DNA from: Providencia rettgeri
GTDB taxonomy: Bacteria > Pseudomonadota > Gammaproteobacteria > Enterobacterales > Enterobacteriaceae
Assembly (NCBI RefSeq): GCF_041075285.1
Contig: NZ_CP163512.1
Span: forward strand, 3,224,001-3,288,000
Length of the DNA stretch: 64,000 bases
Direction of reading: 5' to 3'
Below the pieces are notes generated by a model. It made no database searches and was not told the DNA's origin. It worked only from the letters and a program-made list of their open reading frames with translations. Position numbers and translations under genes: made by a program. Below, piece after piece: positions 19,795-29,399 of the stretch. The number at the start of each line of letters is the position of its first letter. Within the stretch, counting starts at the first letter, position 1.

Positions 19795-21141
19795 TCACCA
19801 CATTATTTTAACGCAAAAACCACCTGTCTCTGCGTGAGTAAACATAACATGTAAGTTATGTAACTCCGCAATTCGTTTCACAATAGACAGTCCCAAGCCA
19901 CTTCCTGTTTTCTCTTGTCCTGGCGGTCGATAAAAACGCTCCCCTAAACGTTGTAAAACATCAGAAGTTACCCCCTCACCATTGTCTTCAATTTCAAGAT
20001 GTCCGCTATACAATGTGATTTTCACTTCGCCTTTTTCTTTACCATAACGAATGGCATTGTGAAGTAAGTTACGTAGCAACACGCCAAGTAATAGCGCTTG
20101 CCCTTTAAATGGTTTTGGTTGTGAAATAATCGTTTGAATAATTGCTGTTCCATAGGTCATCGCTTGCGGTTCAATATCTTTCACTGCCGTATCAATCAAG
20201 TTTTCCCACGTCAGTTCACTGATATCTTCCAACTGTGCTGAAGACTCTAACCGCGATAACGTCAATAATTGATCGACAAGTCGTGTTGCCCTATCAATGC
20301 CTTCCGTTAAATTTTCGACGGCATGTTGACGGATTTCACGGTTATTGCCTGCAATTTGAACCACTTCCGCTTGCACTCTTAATGCCGCAAGAGGACTACG
20401 TAACTCATGAGCAGCATCGGAAGTAAACTGCCTTTCACGCATAAACATTTGGTTAATACGACCGAACAAGCCATTTACTGAATCGATAATAGGTCGAGCT
20501 TCACTGGGGATCCGTGCGACTTGTATGGGGGTTAACTCGTTGGGCTTTCGTCGATATAGTTGGTTTGCAACATCATTAAGAGGACGTAATGCACGAGTTA
20601 GTAACCATAAAAATACCAGCAACATCGCAGGTAATGCCACCAGCCATGGCATAAATTGAGCAACCATAATGTCCGTTGCCATCTCTTGGCGATATTCCCA
20701 CTCCTGCCCAACGGCAATCACATACTGCCCATTCTGAGATTTTAGCCAGACAAACCGCCAAGGATCATCACTCCCCGCCATTAGACCATCAGTAAAGCCT
20801 TCTCGCGTGAATTCGAATCTAATATCACGACCATTATCACCGTCGTTAAGCACCATTTCCCCTTTTGAGGTAAACACCGCAAATGCCAGTGCATCATCAT
20901 CTTGGTGACCACGGTTCTTACGCAATAATTTTTTTGTTTTTGTCAGTGAAGGCTTCGTTAATGCCAAATCTGAAGGTAATACCGATAATCGCTTAGCAAA
21001 TGCCATTTGCTGCGTATCAAATAGCTCATTGATTGTTTTATAACTTTGATACCATGCCAATGAGCTGGCAATTCCCCACGTGAGCAGCGCAAGAAATAAT
21101 AATGTTAAGGTAAGTTTTAACCGCAGACTAAAGGTTTTCAT
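19795..21141 (-). CDS. qseC: Sensor histidine kinase QseC
   Basis: The 448-residue inner-membrane kinase is the partner of QseB. It has two transmembrane segments (near residues 10-30 and 160-180) that bracket a periplasmic sensor domain of about 125 residues. A HAMP-like linker, the HisKA phospho-acceptor helix with [17 protein letters not shown], and the HATPase domain with [18 protein letters not shown] and [12 protein letters not shown] follow. In E. coli QseC responds to autoinducer-3 and catecholamines. Whether that holds here is inference. Its start overlaps the qseB stop by 4 bp. The gene order qseBC divergent from ygiW is the same as in E. coli. Confidence 0.92.
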   Translation of the reverse strand: MKTFSLRLKLTLTLLFLALLTWGIASSLAWYQSYKTINELFDTQQMAFAKRLSVLPSDLALTKPSLTKTKKLLRKNRGHQDDDALAFAVFTSKGEMVLNDGDNGRDIRFEFTREGFTDGLMAGSDDPWRFVWLKSQNGQYVIAVGQEWEYRQEMATDIMVAQFMPWLVALPAMLLVFLWLLTRALRPLNDVANQLYRRKPNELTPIQVARIPSEARPIIDSVNGLFGRINQMFMRERQFTSDAAHELRSPLAALRVQAEVVQIAGNNREIRQHAVENLTEGIDRATRLVDQLLTLSRLESSAQLEDISELTWENLIDTAVKDIEPQAMTYGTAIIQTIISQPKPFKGQALLLGVLLRNLLHNAIRYGKEKGEVKITLYSGHLEIEDNGEGVTSDVLQRLGERFYRPPGQEKTGSGLGLSIVKRIAELHNLHVMFTHAETGGFCVKIMW

Positions 21142-21803
21142 TGTTGATTATCACCTAGCCGATAACCTACACCGTGAATTGTTCGAATAAATTTATTTCC
21201 TAATTTACGCCTTAGGTGGTGAATATGTACCTCAATGGAGTTACTCGATACTTCCTCATCCCAATTATACAGTTTTTCTTCAATCAGCGAGCGTGATAAT
21301 ACTTTGTTGGGATTGTGCAAAAAAAGGGACAACAACGCCAATTCTTTACCCTTAAGCTGAATAGGCTCCCCTTGAAGGGTGACTGTCATCGCGATGGGAT
21401 CCATTTCAACCTCACCATGGCTGAGCTTGGGGGTGAGTTGACCACTTCTACGGCGGATCAACGCTTGCAAACGCGCCATCACTTCCATCAGTGCAAAAGG
21501 TTTGCACAAATAGTCATCCGCGCCTTGTTGTAATCCTTGCACGCGTTGATCAAGCGCATCTCGCGCTGTGAGAATTAACACTGGCTCATCCCGTCCTTCA
21601 GTGCGCCAGTGCTTTAGAATATCCATACCATCAATATTGGGTAGGGATAGATCCAGCACTACCGCATCGTATGGTGCATCAAAGAGTGCTTGCTGCCCGT
21701 ATTTACCGTCCATAAACCAATCCACCGTAAACCCGAGCTGTGTTAAACCGACTTTTAATCCGTCACCAATAAGCCTGTCATCTTCAATTAATAAAATACG
21801 CAT
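21138..21803 (-). CDS. qseB: OmpR-family response regulator QseB
   Basis: This 221-residue DNA-binding response regulator has the receiver domain [17 protein letters not shown] with the phospho-acceptor Asp in [14 protein letters not shown] (about residue 51) and the conserved Lys in [12 protein letters not shown]-terminal winged helix ([33 protein letters not shown] in part) follows. I set the start at 21803, just after GGGGGAAGGT. An upstream GTG or ATG would add four residues. It belongs to the QseB/PmrA branch. A PmrA/QseB-type box lies in the intergenic region shared with ygiW. Confidence 0.93.
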   Translation of the reverse strand: MRILLIEDDRLIGDGLKVGLTQLGFTVDWFMDGKYGQQALFDAPYDAVVLDLSLPNIDGMDILKHWRTEGRDEPVLILTARDALDQRVQGLQQGADDYLCKPFALMEVMARLQALIRRRSGQLTPKLSHGEVEMDPIAMTVTLQGEPIQLKGKELALLSLFLHNPNKVLSRSLIEEKLYNWDEEVSSNSIEVHIHHLRRKLGNKFIRTIHGVGYRLGDNQQ

Positions 21804-21903
21804 ACCTTCCCCCACATCGGAATATTATTATATTTATCCCATACTCGATAAGATGACTAGCTATTATTAACGAAATTAAAAATATAATGCATTAGGCGAG
21901 TTT

Positions 21904-21920
21904 CTTAAGATCCTGTTAAG
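21904..21920. promoter_or_regulatory. PmrA/QseB-type box
   Basis: CTTAAG, 5 bp, GTTAAG matches the PmrA-family direct-repeat consensus YTTAAK-N5-YTTAAK. It lies about 100 bp from qseB and 59 bp from the ygiW start, so it could serve both. QseB and PmrA recognise similar half-sites, so autoregulation and ygiW control are likely. Confidence 0.6.
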
Positions 21921-21978
21921 ATCTACCTGCTTTAATGTCCTCCATACGAACCCGTTAATGTTTTATTTGGAGATAACG

Positions 21979-22386
21979 ATGATGAAAAAATTACCTTTAA
22001 TAACTTTAGTTGCCGCCCTTGCCACTGCCCCTGTTTTTGCTGCTAATGGCGGTTTTGATGGCCCAGGCGCTGTGACCAACACCGCCACACAAAACACCCA
22101 AACAGGTGGTTTTATTGGTCCAAATAGCGGTGAAATGACCGTCGCAAAAGCACTTGATATGTCAGACGATAGCTGGGTTATCTTACGCGGTAATATTGTT
22201 AAGCAGCTTGATCATAAGCATTATGAGTTTACCGACGGTACTGGCACTATCAATCTTGAAATCAGCGAAAAACGTTGGAATGGAATTAATGTCACCCCTA
22301 AGGATAAAATCGAAATTCGCGGTAAAATTGATAAAGATTGGAATTCAAGAGAAGTTGAAGTTAAACAAATTCAGTTAATCAAATAA
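21979..22386 (+). CDS. ygiW: Periplasmic BOF-domain protein YgiW (VisP)
   Basis: The 135-residue precursor has a signal peptide ending ATAPVFA-A and a bacterial OB-fold (BOF) domain: EMTVAKALDMSDDSWVILRG, then YEFTDGTGTINLEI, then IEIRGKIDKDWNSREVEV. E. coli YgiW and Salmonella VisP bind peptidoglycan-type ligands and contribute to stress tolerance and virulence. Start choice: GGAG lies 7 nt before the ATG at 21979. A second ATG follows immediately. It is divergent from qseBC, as in E. coli, with the PmrA/QseB box between them. The dispersed repeat at 22405 begins 18 bp after the stop. Confidence 0.92.
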   Translation: MMKKLPLITLVAALATAPVFAANGGFDGPGAVTNTATQNTQTGGFIGPNSGEMTVAKALDMSDDSWVILRGNIVKQLDHKHYEFTDGTGTINLEISEKRWNGINVTPKDKIEIRGKIDKDWNSREVEVKQIQLIK

Positions 22387-22404
22387 TTGAGCCCACTTAA
22401 GGTC

Positions 22405-22644
22405 TGTTTATCTTTGATGGTCAGCTTTATTCGAATTAAAGCCATGTTAGGTAAGAGGAGAGGTTCGCCGCCTAGTGAACCTCTCAACGTAACATCAAAT
22501 AATGTGAAACGTACTTTATTCGCCCCCGTAGGACAGCGTTTAGGGACAATATTTGATGCAAATCGTCGTTAGCCAACATGACGGATACATTTATTCCTTT
22601 TTTGGATTATTTTTTGACCTTTTTTAACGGTAAAAATCAACAGC
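22405..22644 (+). repeat. Dispersed repeat, long copy
   Basis: Sequence similar to 5451-5640, with about 50 bp more in the middle. It fills the ygiW-nudK intergenic space. Open frames crossing it (for example 22387-22572) have no start context and share no frame with the C-terminus encoded by the other copy. I treat it as a non-coding repeat. Confidence 0.7.
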
Positions 22645-22765
22645 CCTAGTATATTGCCAGCTTAGAGCCCTTAGCAAAAGCAGGCTTTCCTCTAAATCTT
22701 ATTTCTTGCTATTTTTAACGGTGCTAAATTAGCCTTTAAATATCATTGTTTGCTAAGGCTGTACC

Positions 22766-23356
22766 ATGACTGTTAACCAACCGAAACTGCGCAATATTCA
22801 AGAAAAACTCCTCTCAGATAATTGGTATATTTTAAAGAAATACACCTATGAGCTACAAAGGCGTGATGGCAGTTGGCAACGACAAGAACGGGAAGTGTAT
22901 GACAGAGGAAACGGCGCCGTTATTTTGTTATACAACAAAACCAAAAATAGCATTATTCTCATTCGCCAATTTCGTATGCCAATGTATGTAAATGGCTACC
23001 CAAATTTTTTAATTGAAGCAGCCGCAGGCTTGCTCGAAAACGCCTCCCCAGAAGCACGTATTATTGCCGAAGCTGAAGAAGAAACTGGTTTTAAAGTCGA
23101 TAAACTAGAAAAAGTGTTTGAAGCTTTTATGAGTCCAGGCTCGGTCACAGAAAAACTGCATTTTTATATCGCCGAGTATAGCGATAATAATCGTAGCAAT
23201 GAAGGCGGCGGACTTGCAGAAGAAGGGGAAGATATTGAAGTGTTAGAGTGGCCTTTTCCCAAAGCGCTTGAAGCGATCAGAACAGGGGAGATTGTCGATG
23301 GTAAGACAATTATGTTAATACAGCACCTCGCCTTAAATTCAATTCTGAAAAGCTAA
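22766..23356 (+). CDS. nudK: GDP-mannose pyrophosphatase NudK
   Basis: NudK is a Nudix hydrolase that splits GDP-mannose into GMP and mannose-1-phosphate. The 196-residue product aligns with E. coli NudK (191): REVYDRGNGAVILLYN, IRQFRMPMYVNG, then the Nudix box AAAGLLENASPEARIIAEAEEETGF in part, then FMSPGSVTEKLHFYIAEYSDNNR and GEDIEVLEWPF. The Nudix box has Ala-Glu in place of the canonical Arg-Glu; E. coli NudK also departs from Arg here, with Lys. A GACTCAC/GTGAGTC terminator follows. Confidence 0.93.
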   Translation: MTVNQPKLRNIQEKLLSDNWYILKKYTYELQRRDGSWQRQEREVYDRGNGAVILLYNKTKNSIILIRQFRMPMYVNGYPNFLIEAAAGLLENASPEARIIAEAEEETGFKVDKLEKVFEAFMSPGSVTEKLHFYIAEYSDNNRSNEGGGLAEEGEDIEVLEWPFPKALEAIRTGEIVDGKTIMLIQHLALNSILKS

Positions 23357-23720
23357 TTATTTTATCGACTCACCGCAGTTTAAATAAATGGCTGTGAGTC
23401 TTTTCATATTTACCTCTATTTTAACAGTATCATTATTTATATATTTCATTCATTAAAAAAGGCATTTAATCCCCGTCAGTCAATAAACGACAATCAAAAC
23501 AAGATTCAAATAAATGTTGTATTTCAATTAAATAAAAACATACCGTCTTTACTAGAAATAAAGTTACTTTCGCTTTGACCTGTTACTAAAAAAACCTTAG
23601 ATTAAAAACATTATATATTTTCGCCATTTTAATATTGTCATTTTACGAACCCTATTTTTATCACTAATCAGTCTAAATTAATTTTCAAGTCATACCCTTT
23701 TCATTAAGGAGCTAAATAAG
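23357..23720. other. AT-rich intergenic region upstream of the cupin-mqo operon
   Basis: After the nudK terminator this stretch is strongly AT-rich and presumably contains the cupin-mqo promoter. I see no conserved hairpin, small gene or repeat copy in it. Confidence 0.5.
23367..23404 (+). terminator. Terminator of nudK
   Basis: GACTCAC/GTGAGTC arms separated by 20 nt with internal pairing are followed by TTTT, 11 bp after the nudK stop. Confidence 0.7.
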
Positions 23721-24110
23721 ATGATACGTTGTGTTCGTATGTGGACAGGTGAAGATGGAAACTCCCTGTTTGAAGAAGGCACACTGGAACTGGATAGTGT
23801 CGCCCGTGGTGATGGCCAAACCCCAGCTATTTCAGTTAGCGAACTGACTTTTCGTGAAACTGAGTCAGGTAGCTCATGGGATTGGCACAAAGATCCCGTC
23901 CCTCGTTATGTGATCACCCTTTCAGGCACCTTAGAATTTGAAACTAAAGATGGTTCTAAATTTATTATTAATCCGGGTGATATTTTACTCGCACAGGATA
24001 ATACTGGAACAGGTCACAAATGGCGACTGATCGGCGATGCCCCATGGCGACGCGCTTATGTTGTCTACCAAGAAGGCACGGAACTGTGTTTCACACCGAC
24101 AAAAAAATAG
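23721..24110 (+). CDS. Small cupin-domain protein
   Basis: A 129-residue single-domain cupin. The first cupin motif is GSSWDWHKDPVPRYVITLSG with one of the usual two histidines. The second is FIINPGDILLAQDNTGTGHKW. AAGGAG lies 10 nt before the ATG. The gene ends 9 bp before mqo on the same strand and is almost certainly cotranscribed with it. Metal binding is plausible from the His/Glu pattern, but the substrate is unknown. No enzyme activity should be assigned; a regulatory or accessory role for malate oxidation is speculation from context. Confidence 0.8.
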   Translation: MIRCVRMWTGEDGNSLFEEGTLELDSVARGDGQTPAISVSELTFRETESGSSWDWHKDPVPRYVITLSGTLEFETKDGSKFIINPGDILLAQDNTGTGHKWRLIGDAPWRRAYVVYQEGTELCFTPTKK

Positions 24111-24119
24111 AGGCTTTTT

Positions 24120-25613
24120 ATGACTAAACCTATCGCAGAAAACGTTGATATTGCGCTGATCGGTGCAGGGATCATGAGTGCGACACTGGGCACTTTCTTA
24201 AAAGAACTTGAGCCATCGCTAAATATTGCCGTTTTTGAACGTTTGAATGATTGTGCACAAGAAAGCTCTCATCCATGGAATAATGCGGGAACCGGCCACG
24301 CAGCTAACTGTGAGATGAACTACACCCCGCCAAATCCTGATGGTACCGTTGATATCAGTAAAGCCCTTGAAGTCAATACCGAATTCGATTTATCTCGCCA
24401 ATTATGGTCATACCTCGTTACCAAAGGGAAAATCAAAAACCCACGCGATTTTATCCACCCTTGCCCTCATATGAGCTTTGTTTGGGGTGCTGACAATGTG
24501 AAATTTTTGCAGCAACGCTTTAAACAGATGTCAGCCCACCACTGCTACCACAATATGGAATACAGTGAAGATCCAAAACAAATTAGTGATTGGGCCCCAC
24601 TGTTGATGGAGGGTCGAGAAGATGACAAAAACCTTGCCGTTACACGTGTTGTAACAGGGGCAGACGTTGATTATGGCGCACTGACGCATTTATTAATGGC
24701 GCAGCTCAGTGAACAATCTGGTTTTACCCTTCACTATAAACATGAAGTCGTGGATGTCACACAAACCCCTGATGGCCGTTGGAATGTTGAGGTCAAAAAT
24801 TTACTGACCCATGAAAAACAAGTTACATCGGCAAAATTTGTGTTTGTCGGTGCAGGTGGTCGTGCTATTGAGTTGCTACAAAAATCAGGGATCCCGGAAG
24901 GAAAAGGCTATGGAGGCTTCCCTGTTAGTGGTATTTGGCTACGCTGTGACGATGAAAACGTTGCCGCTCGCCACCACGCTAAAGTTTACGGAAAAGCCGA
25001 TAAAGGCTCACCACCGATGTCTGTCCCTCACTTAGATACTCGCATCATTGGCGGAAAACGCTCTTTATTATTTGGACCGTATGCTGGTTTCTCAAGTAAG
25101 TTTCTAAAACATGGTTCTTACCTAGATCTGTTTGATTCCATCAGATTGAACAATATTGAACCGATGCTCGCTATCGCGAAAGATGATTGGTCTTTGGCTG
25201 AATATCTTGTGGGACAAGTTCTGCAAACTTCTGCACATCAATTCTCCATGTTGCAAAAATTCTACCCCGATGCGCAACGTGAGGATTGGAAAGAAGTGGT
25301 GGCAGGCCAACGGGTTCAGATCATTAAACCCGATCCGGTGAAAAAAGGTGTATTGGAGTTCGGTACTGAGCTTATTACTAGTGCAGATAAATCGTTCACC
25401 GTATTAATGGGGGCATCGCCGGGGGCATCTACCGCAGCTTTTATTGCCTTAAACGTGCTAAAAGAATGCTTTGCTAATCAACTTAAAGCTGATGGTTGGG
25501 AAGCGAAGTTAAAAGCGATTATTCCTACCTATGGTATTGATTTAAAACAGGATGCAAAAGCCTGTTTAGATATCCGAACGGCAACCGCTAAAGTACTGCA
25601 ATTAGATAATTAA
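24120..25613 (+). CDS. mqo: Malate:quinone oxidoreductase
   Basis: Mqo is an FAD-dependent peripheral membrane enzyme that oxidises L-malate to oxaloacetate and feeds electrons to quinone. The 497-residue protein shows the FAD-binding GAGIMSATLGTFLKEL near residue 16, SSHPWNNAGTGHAANCEMNY, FVFVGAGGRA, and LMGASPGASTAAF at the C-terminal FAD site. Family length is typically 490-550. With mdh at 3062-4000 the strain can oxidise malate both with NAD and with quinone. It is the second gene of a two-gene unit with a cupin protein. An AAGGTTGGG/CCCAACCTT hairpin separates it from convergent cysQ. Confidence 0.97.
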   Translation: MTKPIAENVDIALIGAGIMSATLGTFLKELEPSLNIAVFERLNDCAQESSHPWNNAGTGHAANCEMNYTPPNPDGTVDISKALEVNTEFDLSRQLWSYLVTKGKIKNPRDFIHPCPHMSFVWGADNVKFLQQRFKQMSAHHCYHNMEYSEDPKQISDWAPLLMEGREDDKNLAVTRVVTGADVDYGALTHLLMAQLSEQSGFTLHYKHEVVDVTQTPDGRWNVEVKNLLTHEKQVTSAKFVFVGAGGRAIELLQKSGIPEGKGYGGFPVSGIWLRCDDENVAARHHAKVYGKADKGSPPMSVPHLDTRIIGGKRSLLFGPYAGFSSKFLKHGSYLDLFDSIRLNNIEPMLAIAKDDWSLAEYLVGQVLQTSAHQFSMLQKFYPDAQREDWKEVVAGQRVQIIKPDPVKKGVLEFGTELITSADKSFTVLMGASPGASTAAFIALNVLKECFANQLKADGWEAKLKAIIPTYGIDLKQDAKACLDIRTATAKVLQLDN

Positions 25614-25621
25614 CATTTGAT

Positions 25622-25648
25622 AAGGTTGGGAAACCACTTCCCAACCTT
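25622..25648. terminator. Hairpin between convergent mqo and cysQ
   Basis: A perfect 9-bp AAGGTTGGG/CCCAACCTT stem starts 9 bp after the mqo stop and lies 10 bp from the cysQ stop. The T-run is weak on both sides, and it probably acts bidirectionally. Confidence 0.65.
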
Positions 25649-25657
25649 TAACACCCG

Positions 25658-26398
25658 TTAGAATAAAATCACCCGAAAACCGGGGTTCAAAAATGAGCTT
25701 CTCGGTGTGTAATCTAAGGTTTTGCCATTCCAATCAACCACTTTTGCACCAGCACCAATCGCAATCGCATGGCCTGCCGCCGTGTCCCAAATATTTGTTG
25801 GCCCAAATCGAGGGTAAAGCTGTGCTTTTCCCTCCGCCACAAGGCAAAATTTCAGCGATGAACCAATTTCTACCGTTGTGTGCTCTCCCATTTGCGCCAA
25901 ATAATCCATTAATTCGCTATCTTGATGGGAGCGGCTTATCACAATCACTGGAGGCTTGCCATCATACACATGAATTTGCTGCTTATGACCGCCTTCTTCT
26001 TTCCATGCTTGGTTTCCTTCAGCATAGTAAAGCAGCCCTTTTGCAGGTGCATACACAACGCCCATAACAGGCACACCCTTTTCAATCAACGCAATGTTTA
26101 CCGTAAAATCCCCATTACGATTAATAAATTCTTTTGTGCCATCAAGGGGGTCAATAAGCCAATAACGCTGCCAATGTTGTCGGACTGACCACTCTGGGGG
26201 ATCTTCTTCAGAAAGTTGAGGAATATCAGGCGCAATACGAGCTAAGCCAGCTGCAATAATCTGGTGAGCGGCAATGTCTGCCTCTGTGACAGGAGAATTG
26301 TCACTTTTATGATCAACCCGCAACGGCTCTTGCGCATTGTACGTTTCCATAATGGCATAACCCGCTTCTTGAGCAAGCTGACAAATTTGTTGTAGCAT
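25658..26398 (-). CDS. cysQ: 3'(2'),5'-bisphosphate nucleotidase CysQ
   Basis: CysQ dephosphorylates 3'-phosphoadenosine 5'-phosphate to AMP and protects against its toxicity in sulfate assimilation. The 246-residue product starts [25 protein letters not shown] lies 6 nt upstream of this ATG, and a further upstream ATG would add six residues. The inositol-phosphatase family motifs are LSEEDPP (metal), [19 protein letters not shown] and [12 protein letters not shown]. In E. coli cysQ also lies near ytfJ; here qseBC, ygiW, nudK and mqo are interposed. Confidence 0.97.
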   Translation of the reverse strand: MLQQICQLAQEAGYAIMETYNAQEPLRVDHKSDNSPVTEADIAAHQIIAAGLARIAPDIPQLSEEDPPEWSVRQHWQRYWLIDPLDGTKEFINRNGDFTVNIALIEKGVPVMGVVYAPAKGLLYYAEGNQAWKEEGGHKQQIHVYDGKPPVIVISRSHQDSELMDYLAQMGEHTTVEIGSSLKFCLVAEGKAQLYPRFGPTNIWDTAAGHAIAIGAGAKVVDWNGKTLDYTPRSSFLNPGFRVILF

Positions 26399-26738
26399 TT
26401 TATTCTCCTTACCCATAACTCTTTTACTGCCAGATTAGCAGCCTCAGTAGGCAAATACACGTCAAATTGATCAACACACTCTTTTTTGTCGACATTGTCA
26501 CTCGCCCACACCACCCGATCACCATAATTTAAATTTAGATTAAATCAATTAAGCTAGCGTGCCGCAAAGAGAAAAAAGGTTGTCGATTGTATGAATTTGA
26601 CTTTCGATACTTTATATAGCTTAATAAATTTCACTTAAGATATATTTGTCTCTCTTTAGTACAATGTGGTAGTGCATCTTTTCTCTTTACGTCGATCACG
26701 AAACGCTATGATCATCAATTACAACTCTAGGAATAAAT
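26399..26738. other. cysQ upstream intergenic region
   Basis: This is the shared divergent promoter region of cysQ and the membrane-protein gene at 26739. On the minus strand a 33-codon frame (about 26526 to 26425, hydrophobic second half) ends just before the cysQ Shine-Dalgarno sequence. It has no clear ribosome-binding site and I do not count it as a gene. Confidence 0.4.
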
Positions 26739-27721
26739 ATGGATACCCCTAGTTACCGCTTTTTTTTAAATTGCCATTTCTATTCGTTATTGTTTGGCTT
26801 CTAGCCGAATATGTTTCGTTTCATGCAATAATGCTTCCTGAACTACTCCAATATGTTCCAGTCCATTATCTAAATAATATCATCTATGGATTACGAATTT
26901 ATTGGTTCTATCAAATTTTTTCCTTGCTGTTCTTTACCACTTTAATTTTTTATTACTTTCGGCTAAATCAAGTTAACATTAAAAATGTTATTGCTGTTGC
27001 TTGTATGGCAATTGCCTATTTCGTGATATTAAAAATCAGTGATTATGTCTCTACTCAACTCGTTAATTTCAATGTTGGTGAGGTTTCACGGTTTAATCGC
27101 CCGAACGTTCTTTACATTTTTGGTCGCGATATTCTAAAATACATCGTGAATATATTGATACTCATTTTAATATTCATACCAAGAGTGTTTTTATGTAAGA
27201 AACCCAAGATTGCTTTTCACGTAACTAAGAAAAATAACTCTTTGATATATAATTCTTTATACATCATAATCATGATGTTTTTCATTCTGACTAGTGCAGT
27301 CCTTATCGTATATAGTGCCTGCGTACTTACTAATGACCCTACGCTATTCCAAAATATTTTATTGTTGAGTTATCAACTGTCAGAATACTTATTTATCGGA
27401 GCCTTTGTTGCCATTATATTCTTATTCTTAACTGTCTATAGAACCGTTAAATTCCAAGACGAGTCCCTAAAATTAGGACGGTTAATGATATCTTGCCTTA
27501 TCAATACCCTCATCTTTTGGGTGATCTTTTTCTTGGTCATCAGCCTAATTTATTTGACATCAACTATGTCACAAGACCTTGCTGACGAAGACAAAATCGT
27601 ATTAATCGGTGGCCTGATTTTCTTCATTCCGATATCACAAATGATCAATCGACTGATGTTTAAAAAGAAATCAGAAAAAAATATCACGGAGAAAATGGAA
27701 AAGAGTGACTTAACCCAATAA
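26739..27721 (+). CDS. Uncharacterised polytopic membrane protein with an apparent N-terminal frameshift
   Basis: The main frame (26771-27721) encodes about 316 residues with roughly eight hydrophobic segments and a Lys/Glu-rich C-terminal tail. I do not recognise the family. Its only in-frame start options are a TTG at 26771 with no ribosome-binding site or an internal ATG at 26829. An ATG at 26739 with AGGA upstream opens MDTPSYRFF and then reaches a run of eight T (26760-26767). With one more T that frame would continue as KLPFLFVIVWLL into the long frame. So the true start is probably 26739, with a homopolymer frameshift that is real, slippage-regulated or a sequencing error. Its divergent neighbour is cysQ. 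A hairpin at 27739-27789 follows. Confidence 0.65.
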
Positions 27722-27738
27722 TCATTATTATAAATAAT

Positions 27739-27789
27739 GGGCTTTGTGATGTTCTCTTGCTAAACAAGAAAGAATCATCAACAAAGCCC
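27739..27789. terminator. Long hairpin between convergent genes
   Basis: GGGCTTTGT/ACAAAGCCC arms enclose a nested TTCTCTTG/CAAGAAAGAA-type dyad. It separates the membrane-protein gene from convergent fklB. It lacks a clear T-run but is probably a bidirectional terminator. Confidence 0.55.
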
Positions 27790-27825
27790 AGAATAGTATT
27801 ATTCAGCGAGTTTATTCGATAATTG

Positions 27826-28446
27826 TTATAAGATTTCTAACAATTCAACTTCGAATACTAAAGTGCTGAACGGAGGAATAGATGCACCTGCACCACGCTC
27901 ACCATAAGCTAAATTGTGCGGGATATACAGTTCCCATTTAGAGCCAACAGGCATCAGAGTCAGTGCTTCAATCCAACCTGGGATCACGCCACTTACAGGG
28001 AATTCTGCTGGCTGACCACGTTGAACAGAACTATCAAACACAGAACCATCAATTAAACGGCCAGTGTAGTGAACACGAACACGGTCTGAGCGAGATGGGA
28101 TAGCCCCTTCACCTTGGTTGATCACCGAGAATTGCAAACCAGATTCAGTCGTTGAAACACCTTCACGCTTTTGGTTTTCATCAAGGAATTTTTGGCCTTC
28201 TTCAGCCAATGCGGCTTGGCGAGCAGCACGAACTTCGTCCGCGCGTTCATGAACTTCACGTAATGCTTTATGCAAGCTTTCAACAGGAACAGATGGCATA
28301 TTGCCTTCTAATGCATCGACAAGGCCTGCTAAAATTGCGTTTGGTACTAAACCTTCTAAGCCAGACTCTAATAGTTGCTGACCCACTTGTAGACCAATAC
28401 CGTAGCTTGCTTGAGCTTCTACCGAATCAAAATTTTGGTTTGCCAT
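27826..28446 (-). CDS. fklB: FKBP-type peptidyl-prolyl isomerase FklB
   Basis: FklB (FKBP22) is a 206-residue PPIase with an N-terminal dimerisation domain ([20 protein letters not shown]) and a C-terminal FKBP domain ([54 protein letters not shown]). It has the same length as the E. coli protein when started at [12 protein letters not shown] (28446). A longer frame adds 22 residues without homology. It is divergent from ytfB, as in E. coli. It lacks a signal peptide, so it is cytoplasmic. Confidence 0.96.
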   Translation of the reverse strand: MANQNFDSVEAQASYGIGLQVGQQLLESGLEGLVPNAILAGLVDALEGNMPSVPVESLHKALREVHERADEVRAARQAALAEEGQKFLDENQKREGVSTTESGLQFSVINQGEGAIPSRSDRVRVHYTGRLIDGSVFDSSVQRGQPAEFPVSGVIPGWIEALTLMPVGSKWELYIPHNLAYGERGAGASIPPFSTLVFEVELLEIL

Positions 28447-28664
28447 GAAAATACCCATATGGTTTTTGATAAAAACCAAGGATAGCAGTCCCCCTGCTAT
28501 GGGTAAACCCAAACCATCAATCTAAATAATAAAACCCTGAGATTACATCTAAATTTATTCAGTGTTCTCTGAAAAATTGGATCACGCTCTAAATTACCCA
28601 AAAACAGTGTTAGTATGCGTATAAATACGCCCTAATTAATACATTGCCTCGTCAAGGAGGAGTG

Positions 28665-29249
28665 ATGGTTAAGCTATCTAAATTCCATATCTATAGTATT
28701 GCCGTGTTAGCGCTAATTGTCGTGGTTGCCCTGTTTTGGCCAACAGGTGATGAGCCATTGAATAACACACCGCAAAATCAACCGATTGTCATTCCCCCTC
28801 CGACAACGCCCGATATCACAACGGCTCCTATTCAAACACCTTCGATTCAACAGCCTGAAGGCAATACGCCACAACTCCCAACAGAGCCTGAAATTGTGCC
28901 TGAACCCATAGAGCCTGAGCCAACAGAGCAACCTACAGTAACACCACCACAGGTGCAAGAACCGCAAACAATACGTCCCGCCGCCAATGAATGGCAAAAT
29001 TATCGTGTTCAAAAAGGAAAAACGTTGGCACAACTGTTCCGAGACAACCATTTACAAGCAAACGATGCCTTTATCATGGCCCGTGTTGAAGGTGCTGAAA
29101 AACCGTTGAGCAATTTACGCCAAGGGCAAAAAATTCGCTTAAAAGCAAACAGTAAAGGTGAAGTTCAATTACTGGAAACAACAGCGTCTGATGGAAAAAC
29201 TTACAGCTTTGCACGGCTAAGTGACGGTAGCTATTATCGGACCCCTTAG
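28665..29249 (+). CDS. ytfB: OapA-domain cell-division protein YtfB
   Basis: The 194-residue protein has a short cytoplasmic N-terminus, one transmembrane helix (IAVLALIVVVALFW), a long Pro/Gln/Thr/Glu-rich linker (about 30-110) and a C-terminal LysM-like OapA domain (QNYRVQKGKTLAQLFRDNHL, then EGAEKPLSNLRQGQKI). E. coli YtfB localises to the septum and its OapA domain binds glycans. E. coli YtfB (212 residues) has a longer cytoplasmic N-terminus. AAGGAGG precedes the ATG at 28665. It is divergent from fklB. A hairpin with AGGTGGC/GCCACCT arms follows. Confidence 0.88.
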   Translation: MVKLSKFHIYSIAVLALIVVVALFWPTGDEPLNNTPQNQPIVIPPPTTPDITTAPIQTPSIQQPEGNTPQLPTEPEIVPEPIEPEPTEQPTVTPPQVQEPQTIRPAANEWQNYRVQKGKTLAQLFRDNHLQANDAFIMARVEGAEKPLSNLRQGQKIRLKANSKGEVQLLETTASDGKTYSFARLSDGSYYRTP

Positions 29250-29254
29250 TTTTT

Positions 29255-29282
29255 AGGTGGCTGATTGAGTATCACGCCACCT
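29255..29282 (+). terminator. Probable terminator of ytfB
   Basis: An AGGTGGC/GCCACCT stem lies just after the ytfB stop and is followed by TATTCTTTA, a weak T-run. Confidence 0.55.
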
Positions 29283-29399
29283 TATTCTTTACTCAAAGAA
29301 TACAGTTTGTGACTGTATCATCACTATTTGCCTTGTGCTCAGCAAAAAAATAGATTAAATATTATCTTTAACTACAAAAAAAGGTAATAACAACTTATT

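Noticed and set aside
22387..22572. A 61-codon frame after ygiW
   Set aside because: It falls inside the dispersed repeat, lacks a Shine-Dalgarno sequence and does not share a frame with the protein end encoded by the other copy.
26425..26526. A 33-codon minus-strand frame upstream of cysQ with a hydrophobic segment
   Set aside because: No ribosome-binding site or family resemblance; another frame over the same DNA looks equally coding-like.
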